Positions 14,742 through 23,264 of a DNA stretch of 36,938 bases are shown in pieces; within the stretch, counting starts at the first letter, position 1; every line of letters begins with the position of its first letter. Source of the stretch: a virus. Where the stretch lies: positions 1 to 36,938 of the IMG/VR virus record IMGVR_UViG_3300025120_012093; one strand, 5' to 3'. The position numbers and the translations under genes are program-made. Below the pieces are notes generated by a model. That model was given only the letters and a program-made list of their open reading frames with translations, ran no database searches and was not told where the DNA came from.

Positions 14742-15751
14742 AAATAAGCTTTCTATCCATTATAGATTTTGCAAATGTGCTAACAGAGTACTCTTATTGT
14801 CTTAATAAACATAGTAAAGATATAGAATCAAAATCAATATGTTTTCAAAAACATCCATTTAATTATAATATCCAACATGATTATGATGTAGAGGAATGCG
14901 ATGCAGATCAAATTACAAAATCTAAACAATTTTTATTAGAAAGTGATATAATAATTTTCGCTGAAGAATCTTGGGAAGGTCAACAACCACATTTAGTGTA
15001 TAAAACTATAGAAAAATTTAGTATTGTTTATGGGATTGATTTATTTAAAATTAATGCAAAGTTTTGCATTTGGCATCCTGGATCATGTTATAGAGAAGTT
15101 TATCCTTTTTACAATAATCACCCTCAAAGGAAAAAAATACATAAACATTTTTATGGGATAGATTTATATAGGTTATCTAATAAAGAACAAAATGATGCAC
15201 CTATGCATGCCTACCAGTATATTGATTTTAATTATAATAAATTTATAACTACTTTTAAAGAAAAATTAAATCACAAACCTTGGACTATTTTACATATTCC
15301 TTCTAAAACCCAAACTAAAGGTACTAATATAATTAATAGAACTATTAATGATCTACATCTAGATTCTAATAAATTTCAATATAAAGTATTAACTAATATC
15401 CCTCATTCTGTCTCAATTTCTGAAAAACAAAAATCAATATTTTATATAGATCAATTTTGGCCTCAAGGTTGTGGAGGTTATGGAGTATCTACATTAGAAA
15501 GTTTATTTACTTCAAACTTTACATTTAGTACAATAAATAATATTACAGACTCAATGTTTAAATTAACAGGTAAATATGAATGTCCTGTTGTACCCTTAGG
15601 TACTACTGAAGAAGAATTATTAAATACTTTAAATCATTTTATAAAATCAATTACAGAAGATGATTTAATAGGATATATGGAAGGTATAGGTAAATGGTTA
15701 GAAGAATGTTATTCAGTTAAATCAGTAATTAAATTTTTTAAAAGCATATAA
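14738..15751 (+). CDS. putative glycosyltransferase, GT-B-like
   Basis: A 337-residue protein without a clear signature. The C-terminal half reads WTILHIPSKTQTKGTNII, like the start of the GT-B donor domain in which a His-x-Pro segment is followed by KGT, and later GYGVSTLESLFTSNF resembles the acidic helix of GT4 enzymes. The N-terminal half contains a CIWHPGSCYR strand. Context (glycosyltransferase before, aminotransferase after, 4-base overlap upstream) supports a glycan role. It could be a divergent transferase with an unusual acceptor. Confidence 0.55.
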   Translation: MKISFLSIIDFANVLTEYSYCLNKHSKDIESKSICFQKHPFNYNIQHDYDVEECDADQITKSKQFLLESDIIIFAEESWEGQQPHLVYKTIEKFSIVYGIDLFKINAKFCIWHPGSCYREVYPFYNNHPQRKKIHKHFYGIDLYRLSNKEQNDAPMHAYQYIDFNYNKFITTFKEKLNHKPWTILHIPSKTQTKGTNIINRTINDLHLDSNKFQYKVLTNIPHSVSISEKQKSIFYIDQFWPQGCGGYGVSTLESLFTSNFTFSTINNITDSMFKLTGKYECPVVPLGTTEEELLNTLNHFIKSITEDDLIGYMEGIGKWLEECYSVKSVIKFFKSI

Positions 15752-15752
15752 G

Positions 15753-16844
15753 ATGATTAGAATAATAAAACCATATTTAAAATATAGAAATATTAATAGG
15801 AAGTTTAGAAAAATATTTAAAACAGGGTTCTTTACTAAAGGGGAATATGTAGAACAATTCCAAAATGATTTAAAAAATTATATAGAATGTGATTATTCTT
15901 TTTTAACAACATCAGCTACAACTGCTTTAAGTTTATCTTTAGAAATTATTAATATCCAACCAGGTGATGAAGTTCTTGTTTCTGATTTTTCATACCCCGC
16001 AAGTGCTAATGTCATAGAAAATATGGGTGCTGTTCCTATATTTGTTGATGTTAATCTTAAAACATATAATATGGATACTAAGGATTTAATTTCAAAAATT
16101 ACTCCAAAATCAAAAGCAGTAATGTTTGTAGATGCTTTAGGTAATCCTTCTAATATCCATTCAATAAAAAATATATGCCAAGGCCATAATCTACCTCTTA
16201 TAGAAGATGCAGCATGTGCCTTAGGTAGTAGTGAATTTAATCAAAAAAATGGTTCTATAGCAGACTTAACCTGTTTTAGTTTTCATCCAAGAAAATTATT
16301 AACAACAGGAGAGGGAGGTGCAATTACTACAAATAATAAAGCATATGCCGATTTACTTAAGGTAAAATTAAATCATGGAGCTATTTACAATAATAATAAA
16401 TTAGACTTCATCCAACCTGGATATAATTATAGAATGACTGAATTTCAAGCTGTAATGGGAATTGAAAGTTTAAAAAAACTCAATTCAGTTATATTTTCTA
16501 GAAATAAAATAAAAAACCAATATATTAATTTATTAACACCTTTAGGTTTTACACCTCAAACTTTAAGCTTTGGGGCTTTTCATAATATTCAATCTGTAAT
16601 TTTTCAAGTCCCTAAAGATATAAAAAGAGATGAATTAATTTTATTTTTAAAATCTTGTGGGATAGAATCAACATTAGGAACTTATTGTTTAAGTAATACA
16701 ACTTATTATAAAACAAAATATAATAAGGTTCAACCTAATGCTTTATACTTAGAACAAAATACAATAACATTACCATGTTATGGAGGAGTAAATGTTAAAA
16801 AAATATGTAAAAAAATTGAAAAATTTATTCTTAATAATATATAA
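15753..16844 (+). CDS. DegT/DnrJ/EryC1-type sugar aminotransferase
   Basis: A 363-residue PLP enzyme of normal length. GDEVLVSDFSYPASANV at 71-87 and GAVPIFVDV are family strands; EDAACALGS (D152) binds the pyridine nitrogen; SFHPRKLLTTGEGGAI (176-191) holds the PLP lysine K181. The QPGYNYRMTEFQAVMG block is also typical. It transfers an amino group, usually from glutamate, to a 3- or 4-keto NDP-sugar. The SDR gene at 17998 could supply the keto sugar, and the formyltransferase-like gene at 17316 could act on the new amine. Confidence 0.9.
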   Translation: MIRIIKPYLKYRNINRKFRKIFKTGFFTKGEYVEQFQNDLKNYIECDYSFLTTSATTALSLSLEIINIQPGDEVLVSDFSYPASANVIENMGAVPIFVDVNLKTYNMDTKDLISKITPKSKAVMFVDALGNPSNIHSIKNICQGHNLPLIEDAACALGSSEFNQKNGSIADLTCFSFHPRKLLTTGEGGAITTNNKAYADLLKVKLNHGAIYNNNKLDFIQPGYNYRMTEFQAVMGIESLKKLNSVIFSRNKIKNQYINLLTPLGFTPQTLSFGAFHNIQSVIFQVPKDIKRDELILFLKSCGIESTLGTYCLSNTTYYKTKYNKVQPNALYLEQNTITLPCYGGVNVKKICKKIEKFILNNI

Positions 16845-17316
16845 AAAGGTTTATAATAGGTTATACCTAAATAAAAAATCTAAATATAATAGAAGTCTTT
16901 CTTTGGGGGATTATCTCAATGATAGATGGGAAAGAGGTAAAAAAGAAGGGTTTGGAGAAGGTACTTCAGTTTACGATAATGTTTTAATTTTAGGAGATGT
17001 TAAAGTTGGTAAAAATTGTTGGATTGGGCCTAATGTTGTATTAGATGGAAGTGGTGGATTAGAGATAGGTGATTATTGTTCTATATCAGCAGGGGCTCAA
17101 ATTTATACTCATCATACTGTAAAATGGTCAACTTCTTTAGGTAAAGAAAAAATAGAATATAACCCTACAAAAATAGGAAATGGAGTTTATATTGGACCTC
17201 ATAGTGTAGTTCAAATGGGGTGTAATATTGGAGATAAAGCAATAATTGGAGCTTTAACTTTTATTAATAAAGATATAAAAAAAGGAGAAAAATATCATAA
17301 TAAAATTAAAAAATAA
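16792..17316 (+). CDS. left-handed beta-helix acyltransferase (hexapeptide repeat)
   Basis: A 174-residue protein. After a basic, partly hydrophobic N-terminus it has hexapeptide turns (GDVKVGKNCWIGPNVVLDG, EIGDYCSISAGAQIYTHHT, KIGNGVYIGPHSVV, NIGDKAIIGALTFI), the fold of sugar O- and N-acetyltransferases; the histidine pair in YTHHTVKW is a likely catalytic site. The gene overlaps the aminotransferase by 53 bases. There is no later in-frame ATG before the conserved region, and the N-terminus looks family-like, so I keep this start. It probably acetylates the amino sugar or another hydroxyl group. It ends on the first base of the next start codon (TAATG). Confidence 0.83.
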   Translation: MLKKYVKKLKNLFLIIYKKVYNRLYLNKKSKYNRSLSLGDYLNDRWERGKKEGFGEGTSVYDNVLILGDVKVGKNCWIGPNVVLDGSGGLEIGDYCSISAGAQIYTHHTVKWSTSLGKEKIEYNPTKIGNGVYIGPHSVVQMGCNIGDKAIIGALTFINKDIKKGEKYHNKIKK

Positions 17317-18008
17317 TGAATATAGGAGTATTTGCTTACAATTTTCCACATTGGAAAACCCAAGAAGGAATAAACAATTTAATAATATCAGGTAATAAAC
17401 CTAAAGTAATATTTGCATCAGATCCAGTTAAACTAAATTTTTATAAATCAAAAATAAGAATAACACCTAAAGACTTATATTTAACCCATCCTAAAGAAAT
17501 AGCAAGACAACATGGAATTGATTATAAAATATTAATCCATAACTCAGAAGAAACAAATAATCAAGTAAAAGAATATAACCTAGATTTAGGTATAATATTA
17601 GGGGCAAGAATATTAAAACCAATTGCATTTGAAAACTTCACTATAGGAGTACTTAATATGCATCCTGGGCTGCTTCCAAAAAATAGAGGATTAGATAATA
17701 TTAAGTGGGCTATTTTAGATAATATTCCACAAGGAGTAACAACTCATTTAATAGATAAATCAATTGATAGAGGGAAAAGCATCTTAAAAGAAGAAATTAA
17801 AATATATAAAGATGATTCATTAGTTGATTTAAATATCAGAATTCAAAATTTAGAACAGAAGTTAATGGTAGACTCTATAACATCACTTAAAGAAAATATA
17901 CCTACTCAAATTTTAGGAGAAGGTACTTACTATAAATCTGTTCCTGAAGATATAGAAAAAACATTACACCAAAAATTTATAGAATATAAAAATAAAAATG
18001 GAAAATAG
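17316..18008 (+). CDS. sugar N-formyltransferase-like protein
   Basis: A 230-residue protein with the formyltransferase core: NMHPGLLPKNRG at 114-125 gives the catalytic Asn114 and His116, and DRG at 151-153 supplies the aspartate of the N-H-D triad shared by Fmt and ArnA-type enzymes. DLGIILGARIL precedes it as the expected strand. Family members use N10-formyl-tetrahydrofolate. Since it lies between an acyltransferase plus aminotransferase and an SDR gene, its substrate is probably an NDP-amino sugar and not Met-tRNA, and it lacks the tRNA-binding C-terminal domain. Overlaps the next gene by 11 bases. Confidence 0.8.
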   Translation: MNIGVFAYNFPHWKTQEGINNLIISGNKPKVIFASDPVKLNFYKSKIRITPKDLYLTHPKEIARQHGIDYKILIHNSEETNNQVKEYNLDLGIILGARILKPIAFENFTIGVLNMHPGLLPKNRGLDNIKWAILDNIPQGVTTHLIDKSIDRGKSILKEEIKIYKDDSLVDLNIRIQNLEQKLMVDSITSLKENIPTQILGEGTYYKSVPEDIEKTLHQKFIEYKNKNGK

Positions 18009-18975
18009 ACCAAAAATTAAAAATAGTACAATTCTAGTTACTGGTGGGGCTGGATTTATAGGGAGTCATTTAGTTGATAGACTATTATTAGAAGAAGCTA
18101 AACAAGTAATTGTCATAGATAATATGTTTCTTGGAAATGAAGATAATTTAAAAGATGCTTTTAAACAGGGAGTTATTCTTTATAAAGATGATTGTGAGAT
18201 ATATACTTCTTTAGAATATATATTTAATAAGCATAATATTGATATAGTTTTTAATTGTGCCACAAAACCAATTAATTATACTTTTTTAAACCCTGCAAAT
18301 GGATTTCATTGTAACACTAATATTATAGTTAACTTATTAGAACTTCAACGTAAAAATAAATTTAAAACATTAGTACATTTTTCCACATCAGAAGTATTTG
18401 GTAGTGCTGTTTATGAACCTATGGATGAAAATCATCCTTTAAATCCAAAAACAACATATGCTGCTGGAAAAGTAGGTGCGGATAAAGCATTAGAATCTTG
18501 GGTAGATAGTTTTGATTTAGATGCTTTTATAGTTAGACCGTTTAATAATTATGGCCCTAGACAAAATTCAAAACCACCTTTGGCTGCCGTAATTCCTGTT
18601 ACTATGTTTAACCTAATTAATAATAAACCCCCAGAAATTTGGGGAGATGGATTACAAAGTAGAGATTTTATTTATGTACATGATACTGTAGATGCTATTA
18701 TAAAAGTTTATGATAAATTAAAACCAAAGGAATCAGTAAATATATCTACAGATGGTCAAATTACTATTAAAGAAGTTATAGAAGATATTTGTAATATTAT
18801 GAGGGGGATGAATTATAATGTAAATGATATAGTTTACAAACCTACTAGAAAAGCAGATGTGGAATGTCATATAGCTAGTAATAAAAAAATAAAATCACTA
18901 ATTAATTATCAACTTACTGACTTTACATATGGTTTAGGAGAAACTATTAGTTGGTATCAAAACAAATTAAAATGA
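17998..18975 (+). CDS. NAD-dependent sugar epimerase/dehydratase (extended SDR)
   Basis: A 325-residue extended short-chain dehydrogenase. GGAGFIG at 16-22 is the NAD-binding glycine motif, FSTSEVFG (about 128-135) contains the catalytic Ser/Thr, and Y154-x3-K158 is the active-site pair in TTYAAGKVGADK. RPFNNYGPRQ and the DFIYVHDTVDAI block are typical of UDP-glucose 4-epimerase and dTDP-glucose 4,6-dehydratase relatives. It should oxidise a NDP-sugar at C4, giving either an epimer, a decarboxylated sugar or a 4-keto-6-deoxy sugar; which cannot be told by eye. It overlaps both neighbours. Confidence 0.9.
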   Translation: MENRPKIKNSTILVTGGAGFIGSHLVDRLLLEEAKQVIVIDNMFLGNEDNLKDAFKQGVILYKDDCEIYTSLEYIFNKHNIDIVFNCATKPINYTFLNPANGFHCNTNIIVNLLELQRKNKFKTLVHFSTSEVFGSAVYEPMDENHPLNPKTTYAAGKVGADKALESWVDSFDLDAFIVRPFNNYGPRQNSKPPLAAVIPVTMFNLINNKPPEIWGDGLQSRDFIYVHDTVDAIIKVYDKLKPKESVNISTDGQITIKEVIEDICNIMRGMNYNVNDIVYKPTRKADVECHIASNKKIKSLINYQLTDFTYGLGETISWYQNKLK

Positions 18976-19982
18976 AATATAAAGTAGGAATAATAGGATG
19001 TGGTGGGATATTTCCTAGACATATAGAAGCAATAGAAGCTAACTCAAATTTTAAACTATCTTCAGTATGTGATATCCAACCCTCATTAATAAAAAGTTTA
19101 GGAAAGAGATATAAAGTACCTTCTCATACGGCTTACAAGGATATGATAGCTGCTGAAGATCTAAATTTTATTGTAATAGCAACTCCAAATTCGTTACATA
19201 AAGAGCAAGCTATTTTTGCATTAGAAAAAGGTTGCGATGTTTTAATAGAAAAACCAGTATCATTTAACATTCAAGATATAAAGTTAATTCAAGATTGTGC
19301 TGTTAAAAATAAACAAAAAGTATATTGTGTTTTACAAGTTAGATTAAACCCAACAGTTAGTTTAGTAAAAGAAGTTTTAAAAGAGAAATTATTAGGAGAA
19401 ATTAGAGGATTTTCATTTACACAAAGGTGGCAAAGACCTTTAGAATACTTTTCAGGATGGAGAGGAGAACCAGATGTAGGAGGTGGTATATTATACGAAA
19501 CTGCAATCCACTATTTAGATATCTTACAATATTTAATTGGAAATCCTAAAGAAGTATTGTCAACAAAAACCTATACTACTAAACATAAGGATGCTATAAT
19601 TGAAGATACAGTTTATTCTCTAGTTGATTATGGTAAATTTGGGGGTACTATTGAATCTACAATAGCATCAGAACCTCATAACATAGAAAGTTCTATAACT
19701 TTAATGGGTTCTAATGGTTATATTAAAATTGGAGGTAAAGCTCTTAATATTATAGAATCAGCTAATTTTTTAAGTCAAGGATTTAAAAATGAATATAATA
19801 AAATATCTAAAAAATATTCTAAGATAAATGAACCTAATTCATATGGTTCATATCAAGGATCATGTCCTAATCATCCTGAAGTTTATCGAAATTTAAATAA
19901 TTTTAGCTTGGAAGAGACAAATAATGTCATTATCTTGATAGAAGAAATATATAAAAAGTCTAACATACAATATGGAAAGTAA
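18972..19982 (+). CDS. Gfo/Idh/MocA-family sugar oxidoreductase
   Basis: A 336-residue protein starting KVGIIGCGGI, the NAD(P)-binding motif, with EKPVS at 93-97, the dinucleotide-binding and catalytic lysine motif of the family. GGGILYETAIHYLDI follows, with the His of the active site in the usual place. I took the ATG at 18972, which overlaps the SDR stop (ATGA), over an in-frame ATG at 18951. These enzymes reduce or oxidise sugar nucleotides, for example at C3. It fits with the SDR and aminotransferase in an amino-sugar pathway. Confidence 0.9.
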   Translation: MKYKVGIIGCGGIFPRHIEAIEANSNFKLSSVCDIQPSLIKSLGKRYKVPSHTAYKDMIAAEDLNFIVIATPNSLHKEQAIFALEKGCDVLIEKPVSFNIQDIKLIQDCAVKNKQKVYCVLQVRLNPTVSLVKEVLKEKLLGEIRGFSFTQRWQRPLEYFSGWRGEPDVGGGILYETAIHYLDILQYLIGNPKEVLSTKTYTTKHKDAIIEDTVYSLVDYGKFGGTIESTIASEPHNIESSITLMGSNGYIKIGGKALNIIESANFLSQGFKNEYNKISKKYSKINEPNSYGSYQGSCPNHPEVYRNLNNFSLEETNNVIILIEEIYKKSNIQYGK

Positions 19983-20778
19983 ATTATTAATTTATATAGT
20001 ATCCTATGAAAGAAAATCATACACACAAGGTACTATAGAGTGTCTCCAAAAAACCAAACCATTAAATTCTCAAATTATAGTTTGCGATAACGGTTCTACA
20101 GATGGAACAAGAGAATGGTTGGAAGAAAACCAATCTAAATATGATTTAGGATTAATATTCCCCGAAGAAAATTTAAGGGTAGGTGGAGCTTGGACTTTAT
20201 TAACTAACTATTACAATGAGAATGATTTTGATCATATTCTTCTTTTAGATAATGATGGATGGGTTTTACCTAAAGAAAAAGATTGGTACGAACAATGCAT
20301 AGAATTATATAATTCGGATCCAAAAATAGGATCATTAGGGTTACATAAAGAAAGAAAACCTGGATATTATGTTTTTGATAAAGTAAAAGATGAAAATTAT
20401 GATAATAGAAAAACCTTTAAAAAACTAGAATACTATGATACGGTATTTTTTGCTGCTTTTAGATTAGATAAATTTTCATTATGGCATAAAACTATGAGTA
20501 ATTGGCCTCATAAATTTATTGGGGATAAAATTGGAAGACATTATAATTCTTTAGGATATAGAGCACTTAAAATAACCCCAGGATTTATAGTAGACATTTC
20601 AGAATGTAATTTTAACAATGAATCCCACCAAGAGTATAATCAATGGTTTTTTGAGAAAGAAAGAGATGGTAGAAATGGATCTGCTTATAACCATAAAATA
20701 TCAGGTTCATTTGAAAAAAATCAAACCCATGATTTTGTTACAGAAAACTTTGGAAAAGAATTTATTAAATTTTTATAA
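19972..20778 (+). CDS. glycosyltransferase family 2
   Basis: A 268-residue GT-A enzyme. IYIVSYERKSY begins the fold, VCDNGSTDGTREWL at 38-50 is the classic donor base-binding loop, and LLLDNDG at 90-96 holds the DxD metal site. The length is normal for a soluble GT2. No membrane segment is seen, so it acts in the cytoplasm on a soluble, lipid-linked or protein acceptor. It overlaps the oxidoreductase by 11 bases and is followed after 1 base by the methyltransferase. Confidence 0.9.
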   Translation: MESKLLIYIVSYERKSYTQGTIECLQKTKPLNSQIIVCDNGSTDGTREWLEENQSKYDLGLIFPEENLRVGGAWTLLTNYYNENDFDHILLLDNDGWVLPKEKDWYEQCIELYNSDPKIGSLGLHKERKPGYYVFDKVKDENYDNRKTFKKLEYYDTVFFAAFRLDKFSLWHKTMSNWPHKFIGDKIGRHYNSLGYRALKITPGFIVDISECNFNNESHQEYNQWFFEKERDGRNGSAYNHKISGSFEKNQTHDFVTENFGKEFIKFL

Positions 20779-20779
20779 A

Positions 20780-21358
20780 ATGATAGAACTAGAACAACGA
20801 ATAAATCAATTATACACAACCCCATCTGATATAAATGAACATATTCCTACATTAATTAAATATGGGCAAGAATGTAACCATATAACTGAAATGGGAGTTA
20901 GAGGAATAATTTCAACATGGGCTTTTTTAGGGAGTGCTCCTAAAAAAATGATGAGTTATGACATTCAAAACCCTAAAGAATGGGATCAAGATATAAATGA
21001 AGTATATGAAACAGCAGAAGCTTATGGTTTAGATTTTACATTTACTCAAGCAAATGTTTTAAAAATTGAGATTGAACCTACAGAATTGCTTTTTATTGAT
21101 ACATGGCATGCATATAAACAATTAAAATCAGAATTAGATTTACATGCTAATAAAGCATCTAAATATGTTATACTTCATGATACAACTTCATTTGAATTTC
21201 ATGATGAAACCTCATATGAAATGTGGGGTGATGAATGGAAAGGTGATGGGAAAGGGCTATGGCCAGCTGTTGAAGAATTTTTAGGAAGTAACCCACATTG
21301 GATACTTCATGAAAGATTTAAAAATAATAATGGTTTAACTATTTTAAAAAGAGTATAA
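20780..21358 (+). CDS. class I SAM-dependent methyltransferase
   Basis: With the ATG at 20780, just after the previous stop, the product is 192 residues; a longer version from 20618 would overlap the glycosyltransferase by more than 160 bases and looks like read-in. EMGVRGIIST at 37-46 is the SAM-binding motif I, FIDTWHAY at 105-112 and YVILHDTTSF at 129-138 match the CmcI / rhamnosyl O-methyltransferase type in which acidic residues and the LHDT histidine bind metal. It probably methylates a hydroxyl of the glycan made by this cluster. Confidence 0.8.
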   Translation: MIELEQRINQLYTTPSDINEHIPTLIKYGQECNHITEMGVRGIISTWAFLGSAPKKMMSYDIQNPKEWDQDINEVYETAEAYGLDFTFTQANVLKIEIEPTELLFIDTWHAYKQLKSELDLHANKASKYVILHDTTSFEFHDETSYEMWGDEWKGDGKGLWPAVEEFLGSNPHWILHERFKNNNGLTILKRV

Positions 21359-22003
21359 TTGGCAAACGGAATATATAAAGTAACAGAAGAATTCGAACAG
21401 GAATTATGTAAATATACAGGAGCAAAATATGCTGTAACTGTAGATAATATGAGTAATGGTTTATTTCTAGCTTTATATTATGAAAATCATATTAAAAAAA
21501 GTATCAAACCAAAATCAATTACCATCCCAAGTAGAACTTACCCATCAGTGCCTTGTGAAATAATACATGCAGGTTTAAAAGTAAAATGGGATAAAGTAAA
21601 TTCAAAAACTCTTACAGGAGCTTACCAATTAAAAGGATCTAATGTATGGGATTCAGCACTAACATTTACAGCTGAAATGTACCAACCTAAAACACATATG
21701 TGTGTGTCGTTTACTGGCCCATATAAGCATTTTAAATTAAGTAAAGGCGGAGCTATACTAACCGATAACCTACAAGCTTATCATTGGTTTAAACGCGCTA
21801 GATATAGTGGTAGACGTGAATGTTCTTATCATGATGATAATTTTGATATGCTTGGGTGGAATTTTTATATGATGCCTGAATTAGCAGCTAGAGGATTATT
21901 ATTAATGGGACAGTTTTATAATACTGATGGTACTAAAAAACAAAACAAGGATTTAACACTCCCTTATCCTGATTTATCAAAATTTAAAATATATAACCAA
22001 TGA
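21359..22003 (+). CDS. short DegT/DnrJ-type aminotransferase-like protein
   Basis: A 214-residue relative of sugar aminotransferases: FEQELCKYTGAKYAVTVDN, then PSRTYPSVPCEIIHAG (the strand around the PLP site), and SFTGPYKHFKLSKGGAILTDN, where the first lysine is in the place of the PLP lysine. It is about 150 residues shorter than the family norm and lacks most of the C-terminal domain. The start appears to be TTG at 21359, directly after the methyltransferase stop, as no suitable ATG exists. It may be a minimal or non-catalytic variant, perhaps working with the full-length enzyme at 15753. Ends overlapping the next start (ATGA). Confidence 0.7.
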   Translation: MANGIYKVTEEFEQELCKYTGAKYAVTVDNMSNGLFLALYYENHIKKSIKPKSITIPSRTYPSVPCEIIHAGLKVKWDKVNSKTLTGAYQLKGSNVWDSALTFTAEMYQPKTHMCVSFTGPYKHFKLSKGGAILTDNLQAYHWFKRARYSGRRECSYHDDNFDMLGWNFYMMPELAARGLLLMGQFYNTDGTKKQNKDLTLPYPDLSKFKIYNQ

Positions 22004-22584
22004 AATTAGCATTATTTGGGTATGGAGGACATGCCCGTGAAGTAGCAGCACAAATGCAAGAAGAAATAGTTTTTTTTGTAGATGATAAATTTGTCAAGTC
22101 TACACAAGGAAAAGCAAAACCAATATCAGAATTCAACCCAGAAACACATATGATGTTAGTAGCCATTTCTGATCCAAAAGAAAGAGAAAAAATAGTTAAA
22201 AGGATGCCTCTTAAAACATTATATTTTACCTATATTCATCCTTCAGCTCATACTATGGATGGCAATATCGAAGTAGGGGAAGGGAGTTTTATAGGTGCTA
22301 ATTCAATTTTAACTACAAATATAAAAATGGGAAAGCATTCTCTTTTAAATAGAGGAAATCATATTGGGCATGATTGTGTAATAGGAGATTATCTTAGTAT
22401 GATGCCTGGATCTATAATATCAGGAAATGTTACTGTTGGGGATAAAGTTTATATGGGGTCAAACTCAACAATTAGAGAAAAATTAACAATTTGCAATGAT
22501 GTTGTAATAGGAATGGTTTCATGTGTTGTAAGAAAAATAACAGAAAGTGGGATTTATGTAGGTACCCCTTGTAAAAAAATATAA
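22000..22584 (+). CDS. NeuD-type sugar O-/N-acyltransferase
   Basis: A 194-residue protein of the NeuD/PglD family. LALFGYGGHAREVAA at 3-17 is the Rossmann-like N-terminal part, with the GYGGHA glycine motif; IHPSAHTMDGNIEVGEGSFIGANSIL starts the left-handed beta-helix, and RGNHIGHDCVIGDYLSMMPG contains the catalytic histidine pair of the family. It ends GIYVGTPCKKI, the standard PAK-like terminus. It transfers an acyl group from a CoA donor to an amino or hydroxyl group of a sugar. It is the second acyltransferase in the cluster. Confidence 0.88.
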   Translation: MKLALFGYGGHAREVAAQMQEEIVFFVDDKFVKSTQGKAKPISEFNPETHMMLVAISDPKEREKIVKRMPLKTLYFTYIHPSAHTMDGNIEVGEGSFIGANSILTTNIKMGKHSLLNRGNHIGHDCVIGDYLSMMPGSIISGNVTVGDKVYMGSNSTIREKLTICNDVVIGMVSCVVRKITESGIYVGTPCKKI

Positions 22585-22586
22585 AA

Positions 22587-23264
22587 ATGAAATTACATAT
22601 ATTTTACAGACATTATAATGTTCAAGGAACAGATAATAGAAATAGGCCTAGTTGGTTTGATTACGAAAAGTGTTATGATAATTTAGTCTCAACCTTAGCA
22701 TTTAATGAAAATGTTAAAATTAATATAGTATATGATGGTAAGGAAGATAATTGGATTAAGAAAAAACATTATCATAATTTTATAGAAATTGAAGCCAAAG
22801 AAGATATGAAGTCTTTTTGGGAAACTGTTAAATTAGCTCATGCAGATGATTTAATTGAAGATGATGACTTGATTTATTTTTTAGAAAATGATTACATGCA
22901 TGTAGAAGGATGGGTAAGTAAAGTATTTGATTTATTCCAAGCATATAAAGGATTAGATTATGTATCTTTATATGATCATAACGATAAATATTTTCTACCA
23001 ATGTATGAGGGTTTAACATCATTAATATTTCCAACTAAATCTCATCATTGGAGAACAACTCCATCAACATGCGGTTCTTTTATAGCAACTAAACAAAAAA
23101 TTAAAGATGATTTTGATATATTATCCACAATGAGAGGTGATCATAATAAATGGTTATGGTTAAATGAAAATAGAGAAAGATTTGTATTCACACCTTTACC
23201 AGGCTTATCTACACACTGTATGGATGGTCTTTTATCACCAACAATTAATTGGGAAGAAATATGA
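22587..23264 (+). CDS. putative glycosyltransferase, GT-A-like
   Basis: A 225-residue protein that begins KLHIFYRHYN and has the acidic strand YFLENDYMHVEGW at 97-109, which resembles a DxD-type donor site (ENDY) followed by a conserved GW. Downstream, WRTTPSTCGSFIATK is a likely acceptor loop. There is no clear GT family signature, and the assignment draws on context. It is preceded by the NeuD-like gene (2-base gap) and overlaps a GT2 gene by 4 bases (ATGA). Confidence 0.6.
   Translation: MKLHIFYRHYNVQGTDNRNRPSWFDYEKCYDNLVSTLAFNENVKINIVYDGKEDNWIKKKHYHNFIEIEAKEDMKSFWETVKLAHADDLIEDDDLIYFLENDYMHVEGWVSKVFDLFQAYKGLDYVSLYDHNDKYFLPMYEGLTSLIFPTKSHHWRTTPSTCGSFIATKQKIKDDFDILSTMRGDHNKWLWLNENRERFVFTPLPGLSTHCMDGLLSPTINWEEI

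Noticed and set aside
20618-20779. Extended N-terminus of the methyltransferase
   Set aside because: Overlaps the glycosyltransferase by 160 bases; the ATG at 20780 directly follows the upstream stop and gives the family-like start.
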